Below are positions 1 to 11,349 of a DNA stretch of 64,000 bases, piece after piece; the first letter of the stretch is position 1, and every line of letters begins with the position of its first letter. The notes beneath the pieces were generated by a model. That model ran no database searches and was not told where the DNA came from. It saw only the letters and a program-made list of their open reading frames with translations. The position numbers were made by a program, and so were the translations under genes. This DNA is from Orychophragmus violaceus (lineage: Eukaryota; Streptophyta; Magnoliopsida; Brassicales; Brassicaceae): NCBI GenBank assembly GCA_030180135.1, contig CM058235.1, positions 93,100,535 through 93,164,534 on the forward strand, given 5' to 3'.

Positions 1-748
1 CCGAGGCCCAAGAATTGGTCCATGTCCAAGACATGACCCAATTGTCCAATTATTTGACATAACCGGTCTGGTTCATTAAAACTGGTCTAACCAAGTTTCA
101 ATTACTACGATGACCACAATTGTCAACCGGTTATTTACTAAACCGGAATTTCTCAATTTATTTGGTCCAACCAAATCAAATTAGAAATTCCTGGTTTAGG
201 CACTAAATCCAATATTTCTTTCGACATTGGATTTCTTATCCCGGTTTAACCAGACTTAATAAAATTATTAAATCTGTTTATTAAACCGAGACGTTTAATT
301 TTAATTAAATTAAACCGAGCCGAAACCCTAACCGCATCGATCGATGCTCACAGCATCGATCGTGCAACGATCGTTCATCGATCCTGCATCGATCGATGCT
401 CTCACGCGTGCACGAACGGTTATCAGGTTTGGCCGAGAGATTCTCGTGAGATCCATGCGATCGTTTGAACGATCCATGCGATCGCGGTCAATCTCTCGCG
501 ACTGCAACGATCGATCCTTGCATTGCATCGATCGATGCAATGCGATCTCATTCGATGCAAAATCAGTTTAGATCGCATACCAAATCAATATAGTTTGGTC
601 ATGCGATTTCAAACAGTTTGTTTAGGATTCAACTCTTGTTTCTTAAGTGTTTTAATCTTATCAGTAAATTGATTCAAAAACACACTTTTAAACAATCCTA
701 AACAAGCTTCTAAACAAGAAAAACCAGAACCATTAGCTCTGATACCAC
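1..748 (-). mobile_element. Cop-a leader: 5' untranslated internal region of a Copia element, cut by the window edge
   Basis: Reading on the minus strand, this follows the LTR and primer site of Cop-a. It is the reverse complement of the Cop-e leader around 21400-22160 (the shared block around the phrase for 'ggtcatgtcttggacatgg'), so it is the same family. It contains no credible gene. It holds many CGATCG palindromes, including two 14-mers at 334-347 and about 383-396 and a 24-bp perfect palindrome at 520-543. The gag gene would lie to the left of position 1. Confidence 0.8.
736..747 (-). other. Primer-binding site of Cop-a (tRNA-iMet type)
   Basis: The minus strand reads TGGTATCAGAGC one base after the LTR end. 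This 12-mer is the standard plant Copia primer site complementary to initiator tRNA-Met. Confidence 0.9.
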
Positions 749-1421
749 TGTTGGAACGTTTAGATGAATCCTGATTCAATTCCAGATTCAGATTATCCTA
801 AACATGCGATCTAGGTTCTTCTCCGAATAGAAACAAATGATGATCTCACCTTATACCTGTTATTGCAGCGGAAATGGATGGTATGTCTGAGATCAGAGAA
901 ACACCGAGGGATGAATCCTCCAAAGGTTCACACACGCTTTCACAGGAAACAGCTGCTAGACCACCAAGGGAACTCGGCGCAGAGAGAGAGAGTTTACGGC
1001 TCAAGTGTTAGGGTTAATCAGTCTGAAACTCGAGTTTTATGACACAAAACTTGTCCTGTTCCGTTTGGGCCATTTGGCCCAAATACCAATTAACTCGTCG
1101 GTGTTTGCGCACTGCATCGATCGTTGCACCTCATGCATCGATCGATGCACAGTGGCTAAACCTTTTATTCTCTCTAAGTACAGTAAATGCCTAGCACTTT
1201 TACTGTACTTCTGCTAAACCGTTCCTACACATTTTCCTGTTAGCTTAGGCGTGTGACCCATATGGGATCATATAATAAAGGCAATAAGTCCAAGACTTAT
1301 AGATCATGAGCGGACTCTAGCAAGCCATCATGACCCCCAGTATTATATGACTTATGTCTGATCATTGACATACTCTTACTTTCTAGAGATAGTACCGAGA
1401 TTACTGGACACAATTCCAACA
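749..1421 (-). repeat. 5' LTR of Cop-a (673 bp)
   Basis: On the minus strand it starts TGTTGGAATTGTGTCC and ends in CGTTCCAACA next to the primer site. It is close to the Cop-e LTRs (20712-21387 and 27346-28021). A paired CGATCG module lies at 1110-1150. The TATA segment found in Cop-e (TATAAATA) is altered here. The LTR begins directly inside the gag codons of Cop-b, so Cop-a inserted into Cop-b; the candidate target duplication at the right side is CATTA (1422-1426), its partner being outside the window. Confidence 0.88.
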
Positions 1422-1488
1422 CATTAAGCTTGTCCTTCTCAAGGACGGATCTCAGGGATAAATTGTTGTGATGGTTTGTGCTAGACAT
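1422..1488 (-). pseudogene. Start of Cop-b gag, cut by Cop-a
   Basis: Minus-strand ATG at 1486-1488 opens a peptide with the family N-terminus MSSTNHHNN followed by LRSVLEKDKLN, homologous to gag of Cop-d and Cop-g. The reading frame is severed after 22 codons by the Cop-a LTR; the rest of gag and pol lies off the left edge. The upstream ATG at 1528-1530 is in frame but the homology starts at 1488. Confidence 0.8.
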
Positions 1489-2655
1489 AGCTGGAATAAG
1501 AGGGGTAAGAGGTTTAGTTACGATGTTCAAGAAAAGAGAAATCTTAACAATTAAGAAGACTCACATTATATTCAAAACTATGTTTCCTCAAATGAATATA
1601 ATGATCCAAGACCCATACTTCACTAAAACTTGAGTGAGCCACTGGCTATCGCCCAATATAACTGTTGGTCGCAAATTGACATCTCATGTCTAATCCACCC
1701 TATGTCTCTGGGCCCAAAACGATTTTGATTGCCCAGTCAAGTAAACCAATCTCTTAAGTCATGTAATTGTTGATGCCTTGCACTGCAAGCCTATCAACAC
1801 GATTACCTCATGCCTTACTAATGTAATTGTGGACACCTTGCACTGCAAGTCTATCGCACAATGAAACGAGTCTTGACAGTTGACAAGATCGGGAAGACAT
1901 CAAGGATTACTTGATATTTAGTGTGAGGAACGGAACTTTTAATCTAATATACATATCATATATGTATCTTAGAAGAATTATAATTAATTAAAACAACTAA
2001 TCTAACTGAGTTCAATAAATGGGTTAAGTCTTTGGTTCGGTTTTTGCGATTTCTGGTTCAATAACCAAAATCCCGAGTGGTATGTCGACCGACACAACTC
2101 CGTGTGTCGATCGACACTACCAAACCAAAACCATTGCGATAACCGGTCAATTAAATTGAACCGGTTCGATAACCGGTCAGTGTCGATCGACACAACACTT
2201 GTGTCGGTCGACATTAACCCAATTCAATCAAACCGCAATTAACCGGTCAAACCGGTTTAAACCAATTGCAATAACCGGTCCAATCCAATTAAACCGATTC
2301 ATCCAAATGCACCGATTTACCAATTTTAATCAAGCGCGATAACCGGTCCAATCCAATTGAACCGATTAAACCATTCGCAAGGTCCGTGTCGACCGATACA
2401 ACACTTGTGTCGATCAACACGATAGGGTATCAGGAACTTCGATCTTTATGATCAAAACCTAAAAAATTTATTCGGGTTTCCATACTGTTTGGTGTCGGTC
2501 GACACCATGCAAAACCATAGAATTGTTTCTGAACAAGAACCCTAAAACGAGATTACCTTGAACAAAACAAAATCTAGCATTCATATATCTTATATATCGA
2601 TTCAAATTCATCCAATTCGAATATGATGCTGGAGATTCAATAGGATAAATCCTAA
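1489..2655 (-). mobile_element. Cop-b leader with stem-loop block and paired palindromes
   Basis: Untranslated internal region between the primer site and gag. Near gag (about 1745-1925) it carries the conserved stem-loops built on CTTGCA/TGCAAG cores also seen in Cop-d (13432-13577). Farther out (2083-2430) are three pairs of TGTC-GATC-GACA type palindromes separated by about ten bases, plus many AACCGGT-rich stretches. No gene is seen. Confidence 0.75.
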
Positions 2656-2667
2656 GGCTCTGATACC
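2656..2667 (-). other. Primer-binding site of Cop-b (tRNA-iMet type)
   Basis: TGGTATCAGAGC on the minus strand, two bases from the LTR end. Confidence 0.9.
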
Positions 2668-2669
2668 AC

Positions 2670-3378
2670 TGAAGGAATTTATGGGCGGTTTTAATCTCAT
2701 TAAGAAACCCTAAGTATAAATTCCATAGCCTAGGATCTAGGGTTTAGGTTTATTGAATCATAAGGATCTCGAAAGTACCTGGAGATTAGCAGCGGAAGAT
2801 GAACAGGTATTCGAGATTCACGAGCGCCTCAAGTGCTGCGCCTCTACTGGTATCCACACGCACACAAACTGGAATCCACCGGGATGCTAGTGCCGGGAGA
2901 TCGTATCTCTTCAGGATTCATGTGTTTCTGAGAGGTGGCTGTAATTTGGCTAAAACTTAGACTCCAGGTCGTGCTATATCACATATATATAGACCTGAGA
3001 AAACCTAATTAATCACTGAACTAAACCGAGATTAATTAAGTCATTAAACCGAAATTAGTATTTCGATTTATGCCTTGTGTCAATCGACACCACTCTTAGT
3101 GTCGATCGACACATCCTCAAAACACGTATATAATGTGTATCAAATACACATTAATTAGATCATTACATTAATGATCATTCCCACATGAAGTATATCCAGT
3201 TTACTTAGGTGTGTGACCCTGTAGGATCATATAATACTAGCAATGAGTTCATAACTCACAGATCACAAGTGGCTTCTAGCAAAACATTATGATCACCTAA
3301 TATTATATGAATGTCTAATCTCGACAACACAACTATCTCTAGAGTGATTACAAGTATGATTTCAGGACATTCCCAACA
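2670..3378 (-). repeat. 5' LTR of Cop-b (709 bp)
   Basis: Minus-strand start TGTTGGGAATGTCCTGAAATC, end AAATTCCTTCA. It shares the edge motif and the GGGTCACACACCTAAG block with the Cop-d and Cop-g LTRs but is otherwise divergent. The paired palindrome module is at 3076-3113, about 84 bp upstream of a TATATATAT box at 2984-2992 (minus strand). It separates Cop-b from the older sequence at 3379. Confidence 0.88.
2984..3113 (-). promoter_or_regulatory. Cop-b U3 module plus TATA box
   Basis: Paired palindrome (one arm degenerate, TGTCAATCGACA; the other TGTCGATCGACA) at 3076-3113 and TATATATAT at 2984-2992, in the order expected for a minus-strand promoter. Promoter function is inferred from position and motif only. 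Confidence 0.5.
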
Positions 3379-3951
3379 GTCATTTCTCGGGCTCGAAACC
3401 CAGTAAGACCCTTCCGATCACACTGGTCTGATCATTGCGAAACCCAGTAAAAATGCTCCAGAGCACACTGGTCAAATCATTATAAATCCGCAAGAGGAGT
3501 TGACGTACTCCTCAAACTCGGTAGCAAAACCTGGTAAGGCGTCGCTAGATATGCTGGCCCAGGCCAGACATTTATCCGCAAAAGGATGATGTTTGTAAAG
3601 ACTCTCGAAAACCAATTAGCAACAGACCAAACACATTTGAAAAACTCGGAAATCCCGAAACAAAACTCGGAAATCGCAGTCACCTCGCAGAATTCTGAGA
3701 TGAAACTCAGACCGGCGAATATTAGATTCTCCGAGCCAGCCCGACTTCGTCCTCCAAGTAGGATTTTCTGATAACTTATAAGACGCTATGCGACGCAACA
3801 ACAACCAACTGAAATATCCGAAAAGTGATCTAAAAACGATCCGAAAAATGATCTCGGAGACTAAACAGAATGACCAACCATTCCGGAAAACGACAACATT
3901 CTAAACATCAACAGAAACAAACACAATTTTCAAAGATAGGAACCATAAACA
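3379..3951. other. Old flanking sequence between Cop-b and Gyp-1; no gene seen
   Basis: A direct repeat of about 55 bp starts with GAAACCCAGTAA (near 3397 and 3440) and ends with CACTGG...ATCATT. The rest is low-complexity with repeated CTCGGAAAT words. It may be the 3' end of the minus-strand gene described at 3952-4139, but I see no coding signal. Confidence 0.4.
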
Positions 3952-4139
3952 TTGGAAACACCGGCAGACTCCGCATCGTTAACAAGGGAAGAATCCAACT
4001 GCAATGACCCACCAGAATTCCCAGAGAAAGGAGAGAAGTTGAAGCAATTCCCCGCCTCGGTCATCAACCGGTCATATTCAGGGACGTCGTCCGTGAGACG
4101 CGCCGCCTTCCTAATCTCAAGCTGCTCTGCCTCGGCTGA
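3952..4139 (-). pseudogene. 3' part of a coiled-coil, gypsy-associated plant protein gene, split by Gyp-1
   Basis: On the minus strand one frame is open and reads AEAEQLEIRKAARLTDDV, then a serine/asparagine-rich tail. This continues the charged, coiled-coil protein encoded at 40886-41471 on the other side of Gyp-1. The join is not exactly in frame, so a few bases were lost or altered at the insertion. The style is that of the plant 'putative gypsy type transposon' (Transposase_28-like) proteins; that family name is an inference. Confidence 0.5.
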
Positions 4140-4936
4140 TTTTCATACATTTTCATACATTTAGACTTGTATATAGTTCTTGTTTTGACTTCATTTCACC
4201 ATCATTCATACCATTTTGTCGATCATTGTTGCATCTAGAGTATAGAGGTGTCTAGGATTAGGAGTAGGCATTTTAGGCATGCATTCGGAGTGTTTCTTGT
4301 GTTTTGCAGGTGATTGGAGGTGCCTAGGAGCATAGGCGAGTTTGGAAGTGGAGTCTAGAGCTCAAAGTACTAAGGAAGAACCAGCTGGAAGCCGTATCGG
4401 TGTGAATATCGGCCAAGCAAGCCGATACAGTTCCTCCACCAAAGACCAGGAGTCGATATCGGGATGCATATCGACTGGCAGACCGATACAGACTCTCGGA
4501 TTAATTTTTGTTCATCCGTATCGGTTGGCGTATCGGTTTAGCCAACCGATACGCACCTTCGACGAGAAAATACGAGAGTTCATATCGGCCAGCATATCAA
4601 CCTGGCTGGCCGATACAGAACCCAGAAACTGTCTTGGATCCGGGTCAACACCCGGTTTGTTCCGAGTTGACCCGGTTCGCCCCATATTGACTATTTAAGC
4701 CAAAAACCTATTTTCATTTGTTTCTTAAGCTTGTTTTGTTGCAAACATCTTTTTGTAAGAACAAGATTGATTTTTGATTAATCTAGTACTCTTTTCTTGT
4801 GATTTATTCTTTGAATCTTTCATACTTTCTCTAATCTCCTATGATTAACATTATCTCTATGGATTTTGTTAATCACATGATGATTAGTGAGTAGTTCTTC
4901 ATAGGGCTTATGGGTTAGGTAGGATTAGGTTGATTA
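4140..4936 (+). repeat. 5' LTR of Gyp-1, first segment
   Basis: Matches 39452-40248 of the 3' LTR nearly base for base. The expected TG start is TT here (one substitution). It holds a hairpin cluster (4394-4620), a TATTTAA box near 4690 and then AT-rich sequence. Cop-c interrupts it at 4936, duplicating GATTA. Confidence 0.88.
4394..4620 (+). promoter_or_regulatory. Cluster of TATCGG hairpins in the Gyp-1 LTR
   Basis: Successive inverted repeats: TATCGGC/GCCGATA with a 7-nt loop, GTCGATAT/ATATCGAC with an 8-nt loop, a perfect 12-bp stem GTATCGGTTGGC/GCCAACCGATAC with an 11-nt loop, and an 11-bp stem TATCGGCCAGC with its complement, the latter with one change in this copy. The cluster lies upstream of the candidate TATA box at about 4690. 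The same set is present in the 3' LTR at 39714-39930. Function is unknown. Confidence 0.7.
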
Positions 4937-5624
4937 TGTTGGAATCCCTAGGATCCTGGGTCTAGGTGATTGAATACAAGAACTGACCTAGTGATTACCT
5001 GGAGATTGGCAGCGGAAATTGGAGCAGGTAAACGAGATCTAGAGCGCTTCAATCGCTGCGCCTCTATCGTAGTCCACACGCACACAAGCTGGAATCCGCC
5101 GGGATGCTAGTACCGGTGATCGGATCTCCTGGGATTCTCTACGTGTTTCTCAAGGAAGAGGGTCTGTTTTTCTGTCAAGAAAAACTGTCTGCGACGGCTC
5201 TATCTTAGGTCGTGTAACCTGGCCCCTATAAATAGGCCCACGGTTTACAAACCGTAACATCAGTCACGGTATCGACCTTGTGTCGATCGTTGCACCAAAT
5301 GGCAACGATCGACACACCTCTTGTATCGATCGACGCACCAATGGCATCGATCGATACACCTCTTAAAACACGAATTCAATGTGTATCCAATACACATTGA
5401 TCGGACCATATGCCAATGATCAACCCCTACAGAAGCGTATCCAACTTGCTTAGGTGTGTGACCCTTTAGGTTCACACGATACTAGAAATGAGTTACAACT
5501 CATTTGTCATAAGCGGTTTCTAGCAAAACATTATGACTAGCCAGTATCACATGAATTGTCCGATCTCGACAATACAACTATCTTTGGAGTAAGTACAATG
5601 TGATTTCAGGACATAATCCCAACA
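4937..5624 (-). repeat. 3' LTR of Cop-c (688 bp)
   Basis: Minus-strand start TGTTGGGATTATGTCC, end GGGATTCCAACA. Two palindrome pairs are at 5276-5362. The arms of a two-stem structure are at 5478-5483/5543-5548 and 5486-5494/5497-5505. Confidence 0.92.
5227..5362 (-). promoter_or_regulatory. Cop-c U3 module (two palindrome pairs) plus TATA-like box
   Basis: Four CGATCG-centred palindromes occupy 5276-5362; on the minus strand they are followed by CTATTTATAGG at about 5226-5236. The same arrangement is in the other LTR (about 11690-11773). Confidence 0.5.
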
Positions 5625-5640
5625 ATCTCCCACTTGTACT
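5625..5640 (-). other. Polypurine tract of Cop-c
   Basis: Minus strand AGTACAAGTGGGAGAT directly precedes the 3' LTR; the same tract precedes the Cop-d and Cop-e 3' LTRs. Confidence 0.85.
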
Positions 5641-6436
5641 GGAATCATCTATTCCCATAATCCCTTTAGCGCTATATCTCGATATGGCATAAGGCAAGAA
5701 ACTGTGTCATCCTTATTATGGCCAACATCATGTTCATCGAACTTCTGATCTATACTGATAAAACAAACGACTGACAATCACCTCGTTTGAGCACGGCCAT
5801 GCATTTTCTCAGTATCAAATCTTCGATGGGCCCTGAGATATTTATCCCCTGTTACATAGGAGGGACAAATCCCTTCTTGTTCCATCCCTGTTTCTACATA
5901 TACTTCATGATACACCTAAGCAATATCTTTATAGCCGCCATTTACGGATCGACGTTTGACAAGGTCAAAGTGCACCAATTCATATACTAGAAAACATGAT
6001 GAACTCAGGTCTAAGGACTATACTCTATAGTCGTAATGAGAAACTCTCATGACACAGATATAACTATCATGTAGAGTTCTCATTAGTGGGTCATGTCCGA
6101 TCATATGTTCACCAACATATATCTATGTGACTGACTGTGATACTCATATCATTGACTCCATGAAACTTAGTCAACAGTCACCTCACAAGCTAGTCTCTCG
6201 CGATTATCAGTGTCCCACTTTGACAATCTCGACTAGGGACAATCATAATTTGTGTCATTTTTTTTTTTACTTATAGGGTTTCATGATCAAGTCCTCAACT
6301 TGATGTCCTATAACATGAACATAAAATACTTGGGACCATTATTTAATCATCCAATGATCAAATAATGCTGATGTCAGTTTTTCATAATCATGACTACATC
6401 ATGTCTATTTGAACATCATAACTAACATAACTCCCA
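5641..6436 (-). mobile_element. Cop-c 3' untranslated internal region
   Basis: Between the end of the pol remnant and the polypurine tract. It matches in layout the 17865-18680 region of Cop-d. I see no gene here. Confidence 0.7.
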
Positions 6437-8721
6437 CTAGAATCTAGACCACGTCTTCAGATATCTAGTACCTACAGCAACAACATGAAACTCATGCTTA
6501 GGTTGTGAGAGATGCTGCGGTGTTCTTGCTTGGATCCATTCCAACAAACCACACTGCTGTTCTTTAATAAGCACTATTCTGCGGTCCACTGCTTGGAGAC
6601 TTTTCCAACAGATAGCCCCGCTACACAGACAAAGAGACATAAACAGGTGGGAACCGTTGATCATCTTTGTCTGTCTAACTACTCTTAACAGATTCGTCAT
6701 TTCCTCAGTTGTACAAGAACCTATCCTTAGTGTTTCTCAAACACTTGGGGATATTCCTTACAACTGTCCAGTGACTCCTACCGGAACATATTGGTATCTT
6801 CTCGTCATACTATATGCATAAAAATGCATCTATACGAGCGCTAAATATGGCATTTATTATGGATTCTATTGCTGAAGCAAAAAGGAATCACACTCATAGA
6901 TTCTAGCTCAGCCAGTGTCCGAGACACTTCATCTTGCTAAGATCGATACTAGCTTAGCCAGTGTCAAAGACACTCCATCTTGCTAAGATTATTGCCATAA
7001 GACCTTTGGTATGAAGCTATTCTTGGAATCATGCATATTGGATCTGTCCAATACCTTATAATCATAAGGATTCTGACCCGATCCAATCAGCTTTTCTGAT
7101 CCATCTCAATGGATCCATATTCCAAGAACTTTCGCGGCTTCTCCCATGTCTATTGTTGAATTTGACTTCCGACCCAAATCTTGACAAGACTTTAGCGTTG
7201 GAACGTCATTCATGAGATTCAGTATGTTATAAACATACAGTCTTTGAGAATTGCAACTACGCTCCCACTAGTTTACTTGTAAACGCACGGTTTCTATTCG
7301 TTCCTGATCGAGTCAAAGCCTTTGACTGTTTTAACAGAACATAGATTTCAACTCCAAGATGTTTGCTTCAATCTATGAATAGATCGGAGAAGCTAACATG
7401 CATACCTAGCAGATTTTCGGAGTTGGGGCTCACCATCGCTTCTTTGAATTTCGCATGCTCGTCACTATTCAATGATCATCAGATCACAACAATCAGTCAT
7501 GAGGAATCATCCTCGGTTCAGTGACGGATCCATCAGGATCAGCGAAATTCTGGCTCCACAGGTTCAGATCCTACAACACTCTGTAGATCCAACCACTGCT
7601 CTTCCTCAACTGGTTTAACAGCCTCCTGTGTTGCTCGAATTTCTTCGAGCTGTACTTTTACTCCCACTGTTCTTCTTGGAAAAACAGAGTTCCGAACAAA
7701 ACTTTGTTCTCGGATTGGTTGCAAAAGTACTAAGCCTCGGTTTCCCTAGGACAACCAGCGAAGCAGCCTTTATCAGATTTGGGTTCAAGTTTGTTTGTTG
7801 ACAACTGCCTTACACAAACCTTGCAATCCCAGTAAAACATACTTGGAAATCACCCAGTCCACATCCAATGTGGTGTCTTTCAACTGATTCTGATAGAAAC
7901 ATAATTTGCGTAAACATATTCATTTTAGAGCGTATTTTAAAAGATTATGGAAGATTCCTGTGACTCATCATCAATCGGAGCATATCCAATAAGATCCGAT
8001 TCATTATGTTAGATGATCACCCAATTCTTGACTCAAGTATTTTTCATTCGCGATTCAATCGAGGATCTCAATACTTTTGTCAAATCGAATCTATACTTCA
8101 TTCACATACATACTTACTGAAGTCATCAATAAAGGTAATGAAGTACAGAAGATTTCCTCTGGCACTTATGTTCATCGGTCCGCATACATCAGTATGTGTA
8201 AGGCCCAATAAGCCTCTGGCCCGTTTTCTTTTAGCTCTGCTAAAAGGCCTTAGTCATTTGGCCCAGTAAGCAGAATTCATGTCTCAAATGATTTATAATC
8301 AAATGAGCCCAAAAGTCCAAAGCTATGGAACTCTTGAATTCGCTTCACTCTATGTGGTCAAAACGACTGTGCAAAGGAAGAATCGACTTCAAGTCATCAG
8401 ACTTAAAGTGTTTGGTATTTATGTTATATGTACAATCGTACATTGGCTTAAGATATAAAACCCATTCCAAACGGGGTGCTACCATAGAATATTTCATTTA
8501 GATTTAAAGAACAAAAACTTGTCTTTTATCAAAATGAAAAACATCCAAATTCTTACAAGAATATGAAAGACATCTCTGCACAAGGCAGATACATAGTAGC
8601 AATTACTTAATTTCTAAAACCAAGTATGAAAGGCTCCTACAAGTGGAGAATCTCTACGGCTCATGTAGCAACCATTGCTTCATACCAGACGCGCAGTTCC
8701 ACTTGTCCCTTCTTCAACGTT
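6437..8721 (-). pseudogene. Decayed pol of Cop-c
   Basis: Short homologous pieces survive in order on the minus strand: integrase core remnants near 7980-8300, the integrase C-terminal region with KVQLEEIRATQEAVKPVEEEQ-like sequence (7539-7724), an RT start near 7400-7460, and the final PKHEFH block near 6480-6510. Stops and frameshifts are dense. The RT domain is missing: the sequence jumps from the SP-S-E-K block before RT to the position of the LHRSIYGL block at about 7395-7435, the same junction as in Cop-e and Cop-f. No polymerase, integrase or RNase H could be made. Confidence 0.85.
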
Positions 8722-9636
8722 CTACTGTTGCTTAGGCCCTGCATATTTCCAAAATATCAGTACCACAACTAGTATCCAATACAAACGTAGAACTTGAAGT
8801 AATAACACAGTACCTGAAGAATAAGTACCATACATCTTCTCCATCTCTTGTGAATCTTCCAAGAATTTAATGCAATCTCTCTTCCAATGCCCTGACTCAT
8901 CGCAGTAGAAGCATTTTCTAACACCAGATGGGCCTGACTTGGGCTTATAAGATGACACAGGCTTATCCTGATTCCAAATCTGGACAGCCCTGCCTCTACC
9001 CTTGCCAACACAAGATTTCTCAAATCTTTTACCCTTTTCGATGTCTTGCTCTGCTGCTTTGAGCATGCCATGCAGCTCAGTCAACGTCTTCGTCAAGCCT
9101 TTCTTGATATAGTTCTTAATGAACTTATCATAGCTTGACGGCAGTGACTGCAGAATGATGTCAGTTGCCAACTCTAAGCTGACAGGACAATCCAGTTTCC
9201 CCAGGTTATCAACGTAACCCATCATTTTAATGACATGAGGACTCACTGGAACATCCTCTGGTAGTCTGCACCTAGTGAGAGACTTCACCAACTGGAATCT
9301 CTCAACTCGTGCCAGATCCTGAAACTTCAGTTTCAGGCTGGTGATCATCTCTATTGGCGACTCCATGTTCTCGTATTGAATCTTCAAGTCCGTGTTCATG
9401 GTAGCCAACATCAGACCACGCACATCTACCACATCAATATAATGCTTGTTCCAAGCATTATATACTGCATTCGAGCGATTGGCCCCAAGCATTTCTGGAA
9501 GAGCTTTCTCAAGGACATAGTCCTTACTCTCCTGCTTGAGGATTAATCTCAAATTGCGATACCAATCCAGGAAATTTGACCCATTTAACTTGTCCTTCTC
9601 AAGGACGGGTCGTAACGAGAAGGTAGTTTTAGACAT
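8722..9636 (-). CDS. Gag of Cop-c (304 codons, intact ORF)
   Basis: Nucleocapsid-type Gag of a Copia retrotransposon, expected to form cytoplasmic virus-like particles that package element RNA. The start MSKTTFSLRPVLEKDKLNG matches the family N-terminus (residues 1-19). The UBN2-like Gag body runs to about residue 205, and a CX2CX4HX4C zinc knuckle (CFYCDESGHWKRDC) is at about residues 240-253. The last ~30 residues (LLLQVLRLYWILVV...) are out of frame relative to Cop-d, where the protease begins, so the ORF ends through a frameshift at the Gag-protease border. Gag is open while pol behind it is ruined, as in Cop-e and Cop-f. Confidence 0.88.
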   Translation of the reverse strand: MSKTTFSLRPVLEKDKLNGSNFLDWYRNLRLILKQESKDYVLEKALPEMLGANRSNAVYNAWNKHYIDVVDVRGLMLATMNTDLKIQYENMESPIEMITSLKLKFQDLARVERFQLVKSLTRCRLPEDVPVSPHVIKMMGYVDNLGKLDCPVSLELATDIILQSLPSSYDKFIKNYIKKGLTKTLTELHGMLKAAEQDIEKGKRFEKSCVGKGRGRAVQIWNQDKPVSSYKPKSGPSGVRKCFYCDESGHWKRDCIKFLEDSQEMEKMYGTYSSGTVLLLQVLRLYWILVVVLIFWKYAGPKQQ

Positions 9637-11336
9637 AGGCTGGAAAATTTAATCAAAGAAAATTTTAGTTATGATTTCAGGAAATGAGGAATCTTATCCA
9701 ATAAGAAAACTCGCATTATATTCAAACAACGTTTCCTCTATGAATATAATAATCCAAGATCCATACATCACTAAAATCTGAGTGGACGACTCGTCATTAC
9801 TCAGAGTTTAGTAATCTAGGTAAGCAATCCATTGCTAATTGTACTCAGTACAATTCTTGGTCGTAGATGAGACAATCCATGTCTCATCCACTCTGACGTC
9901 TCTGGGCCCAGAACTTCTGACAGCCCAGTCAAGTAAACCAATTTCTTCTGTCTTGTGATCACTGACAGTCGCACTGCAAGTCTGTCAATGACCACCTGCC
10001 TAACTCATGTTGCAGTGGATACCAAGGACTCCAAGACTATCCAACAAACGACACGAGTCTTGACAGTAGACAAGATTGGGCAAGACATCAAGATCACTTG
10101 ATATTTAGTTGAGGAAATGGAACTTTAAAAGATTAGTAATTCAATCTCTTAGGTCATGCAATAGTTGATGTCAAGCACTGCAAGACCATCAACACCACTA
10201 CCTGCCTTACTCATGTAATTGTGGACACAAAGCTCTTGGTAAGACTATCCAACAACGAAATGAGTCTTGACAGTTGACTATATTGAATAACTAAGCTTCG
10301 ATTTAACACACATCCAATGTGTATTAAACAGGTTTAGAACATTTTTAACTTTTAATAATTTTAATTAAGTTTTAATCGTTCGAATTTCAGTGGATTAGGT
10401 CATTCGGTTCGGTGTCTTAATCATTTGGTTCAAAACCAAACGATTACGGTTCGCATCGTCACCATGTGCGTCAACTGACACACTTGGTCGACTCTTGATA
10501 TGCAACCTTCAGATCATTCGAGATAACCGGTCAAATCCAATTTGACCAGTTCATCTAATCGAACCGATTCAACCAGTTTTAACTAATCGCGATAACCGGT
10601 CCAATCCAATTGAATCGACTTATCCGATCAAACTGATCTTAACCAATTAAATCGGTTTATTCTAATTGAGATAACCAGTTCAATTCAATTGAACCAATTG
10701 AACCAATTCATCCAATTTAAACCGATCTAATCTACCTTAACCAAGCATGATAACCAGTTCAATCCAATTGAACCGATTCAACTAATCGCAAGGCCTGTGT
10801 CGACCGACACTTAACCTGTGTCGATCGATACAGTAGGGTATCAGGGAATTTTTAATCGAATTAAACCGACATAACCATGCGAGATAACCGGTTCAATCCA
10901 ATTGAACTGATCTATCCTTTCGCACAGCCTGTGTCGATCGATGCACTCAGTGTGTCGACCGACACAGTGCGATTTCTAAATCGAAACCCAATCCTTTAAT
11001 AGGCGAATTCGCGATGCATCGATCGACACAAACTTGTGTCGATCGACGCTATGCGAAAACACAATATCCATTTGTATTTTCGCGCTGCATCGATCGACAC
11101 ACCCAGTGTATCGATCGATGCTGTGCGAAAACCCTAAAATATTTTCATCGTTTTCGCGGTGTGTCGATCGACACAAACTTGTGTCGATCGACACTGTGCG
11201 AAAACACAGTTCTTCGTTTTCGATATTAACAAATCCGAGATTCTTATTATCAAAACGAATCCTAGCTAGCATCAATTCAATCAAAAATCATTCTAATCGA
11301 ATTCCAGGCAACTGATTCAATCTATTAAACCCTATG
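9637..11336 (-). mobile_element. Cop-c leader with five palindrome pairs
   Basis: Untranslated region between primer site and gag. The palindrome pairs are near 10797-10832, 10930-10966, 11013-11048, 11083-11121 and 11159-11194. Stem-loops with CTTGCA/TGCAAG-type cores lie near 9960-10260. Short ORFs here simply translate the palindromes. Confidence 0.75.
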
Positions 11337-11348
11337 GCTCTGATACCA
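11337..11348 (-). other. Primer-binding site of Cop-c (tRNA-iMet type)
   Basis: TGGTATCAGAGC on the minus strand, adjacent to the 5' LTR. Confidence 0.9.
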
Positions 11349-11349
11349 C

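Noticed and set aside
328..571. Arg/Asp/Ser-rich ORFs on both strands (for example 328-540, 344-571, 10976-11315, 21490-21740)
   Set aside because: They are translations of the CGATCG palindromes (IDRC, SIDA, RSMR words) and are open on both strands because the repeats are self-complementary; no start context or homology.
5260..5475. CRISPR-like regularity of palindromes in the Cop-c LTR
   Set aside because: Only four irregular copies within a eukaryotic LTR; units are self-complementary and have no unique spacers of constant length.
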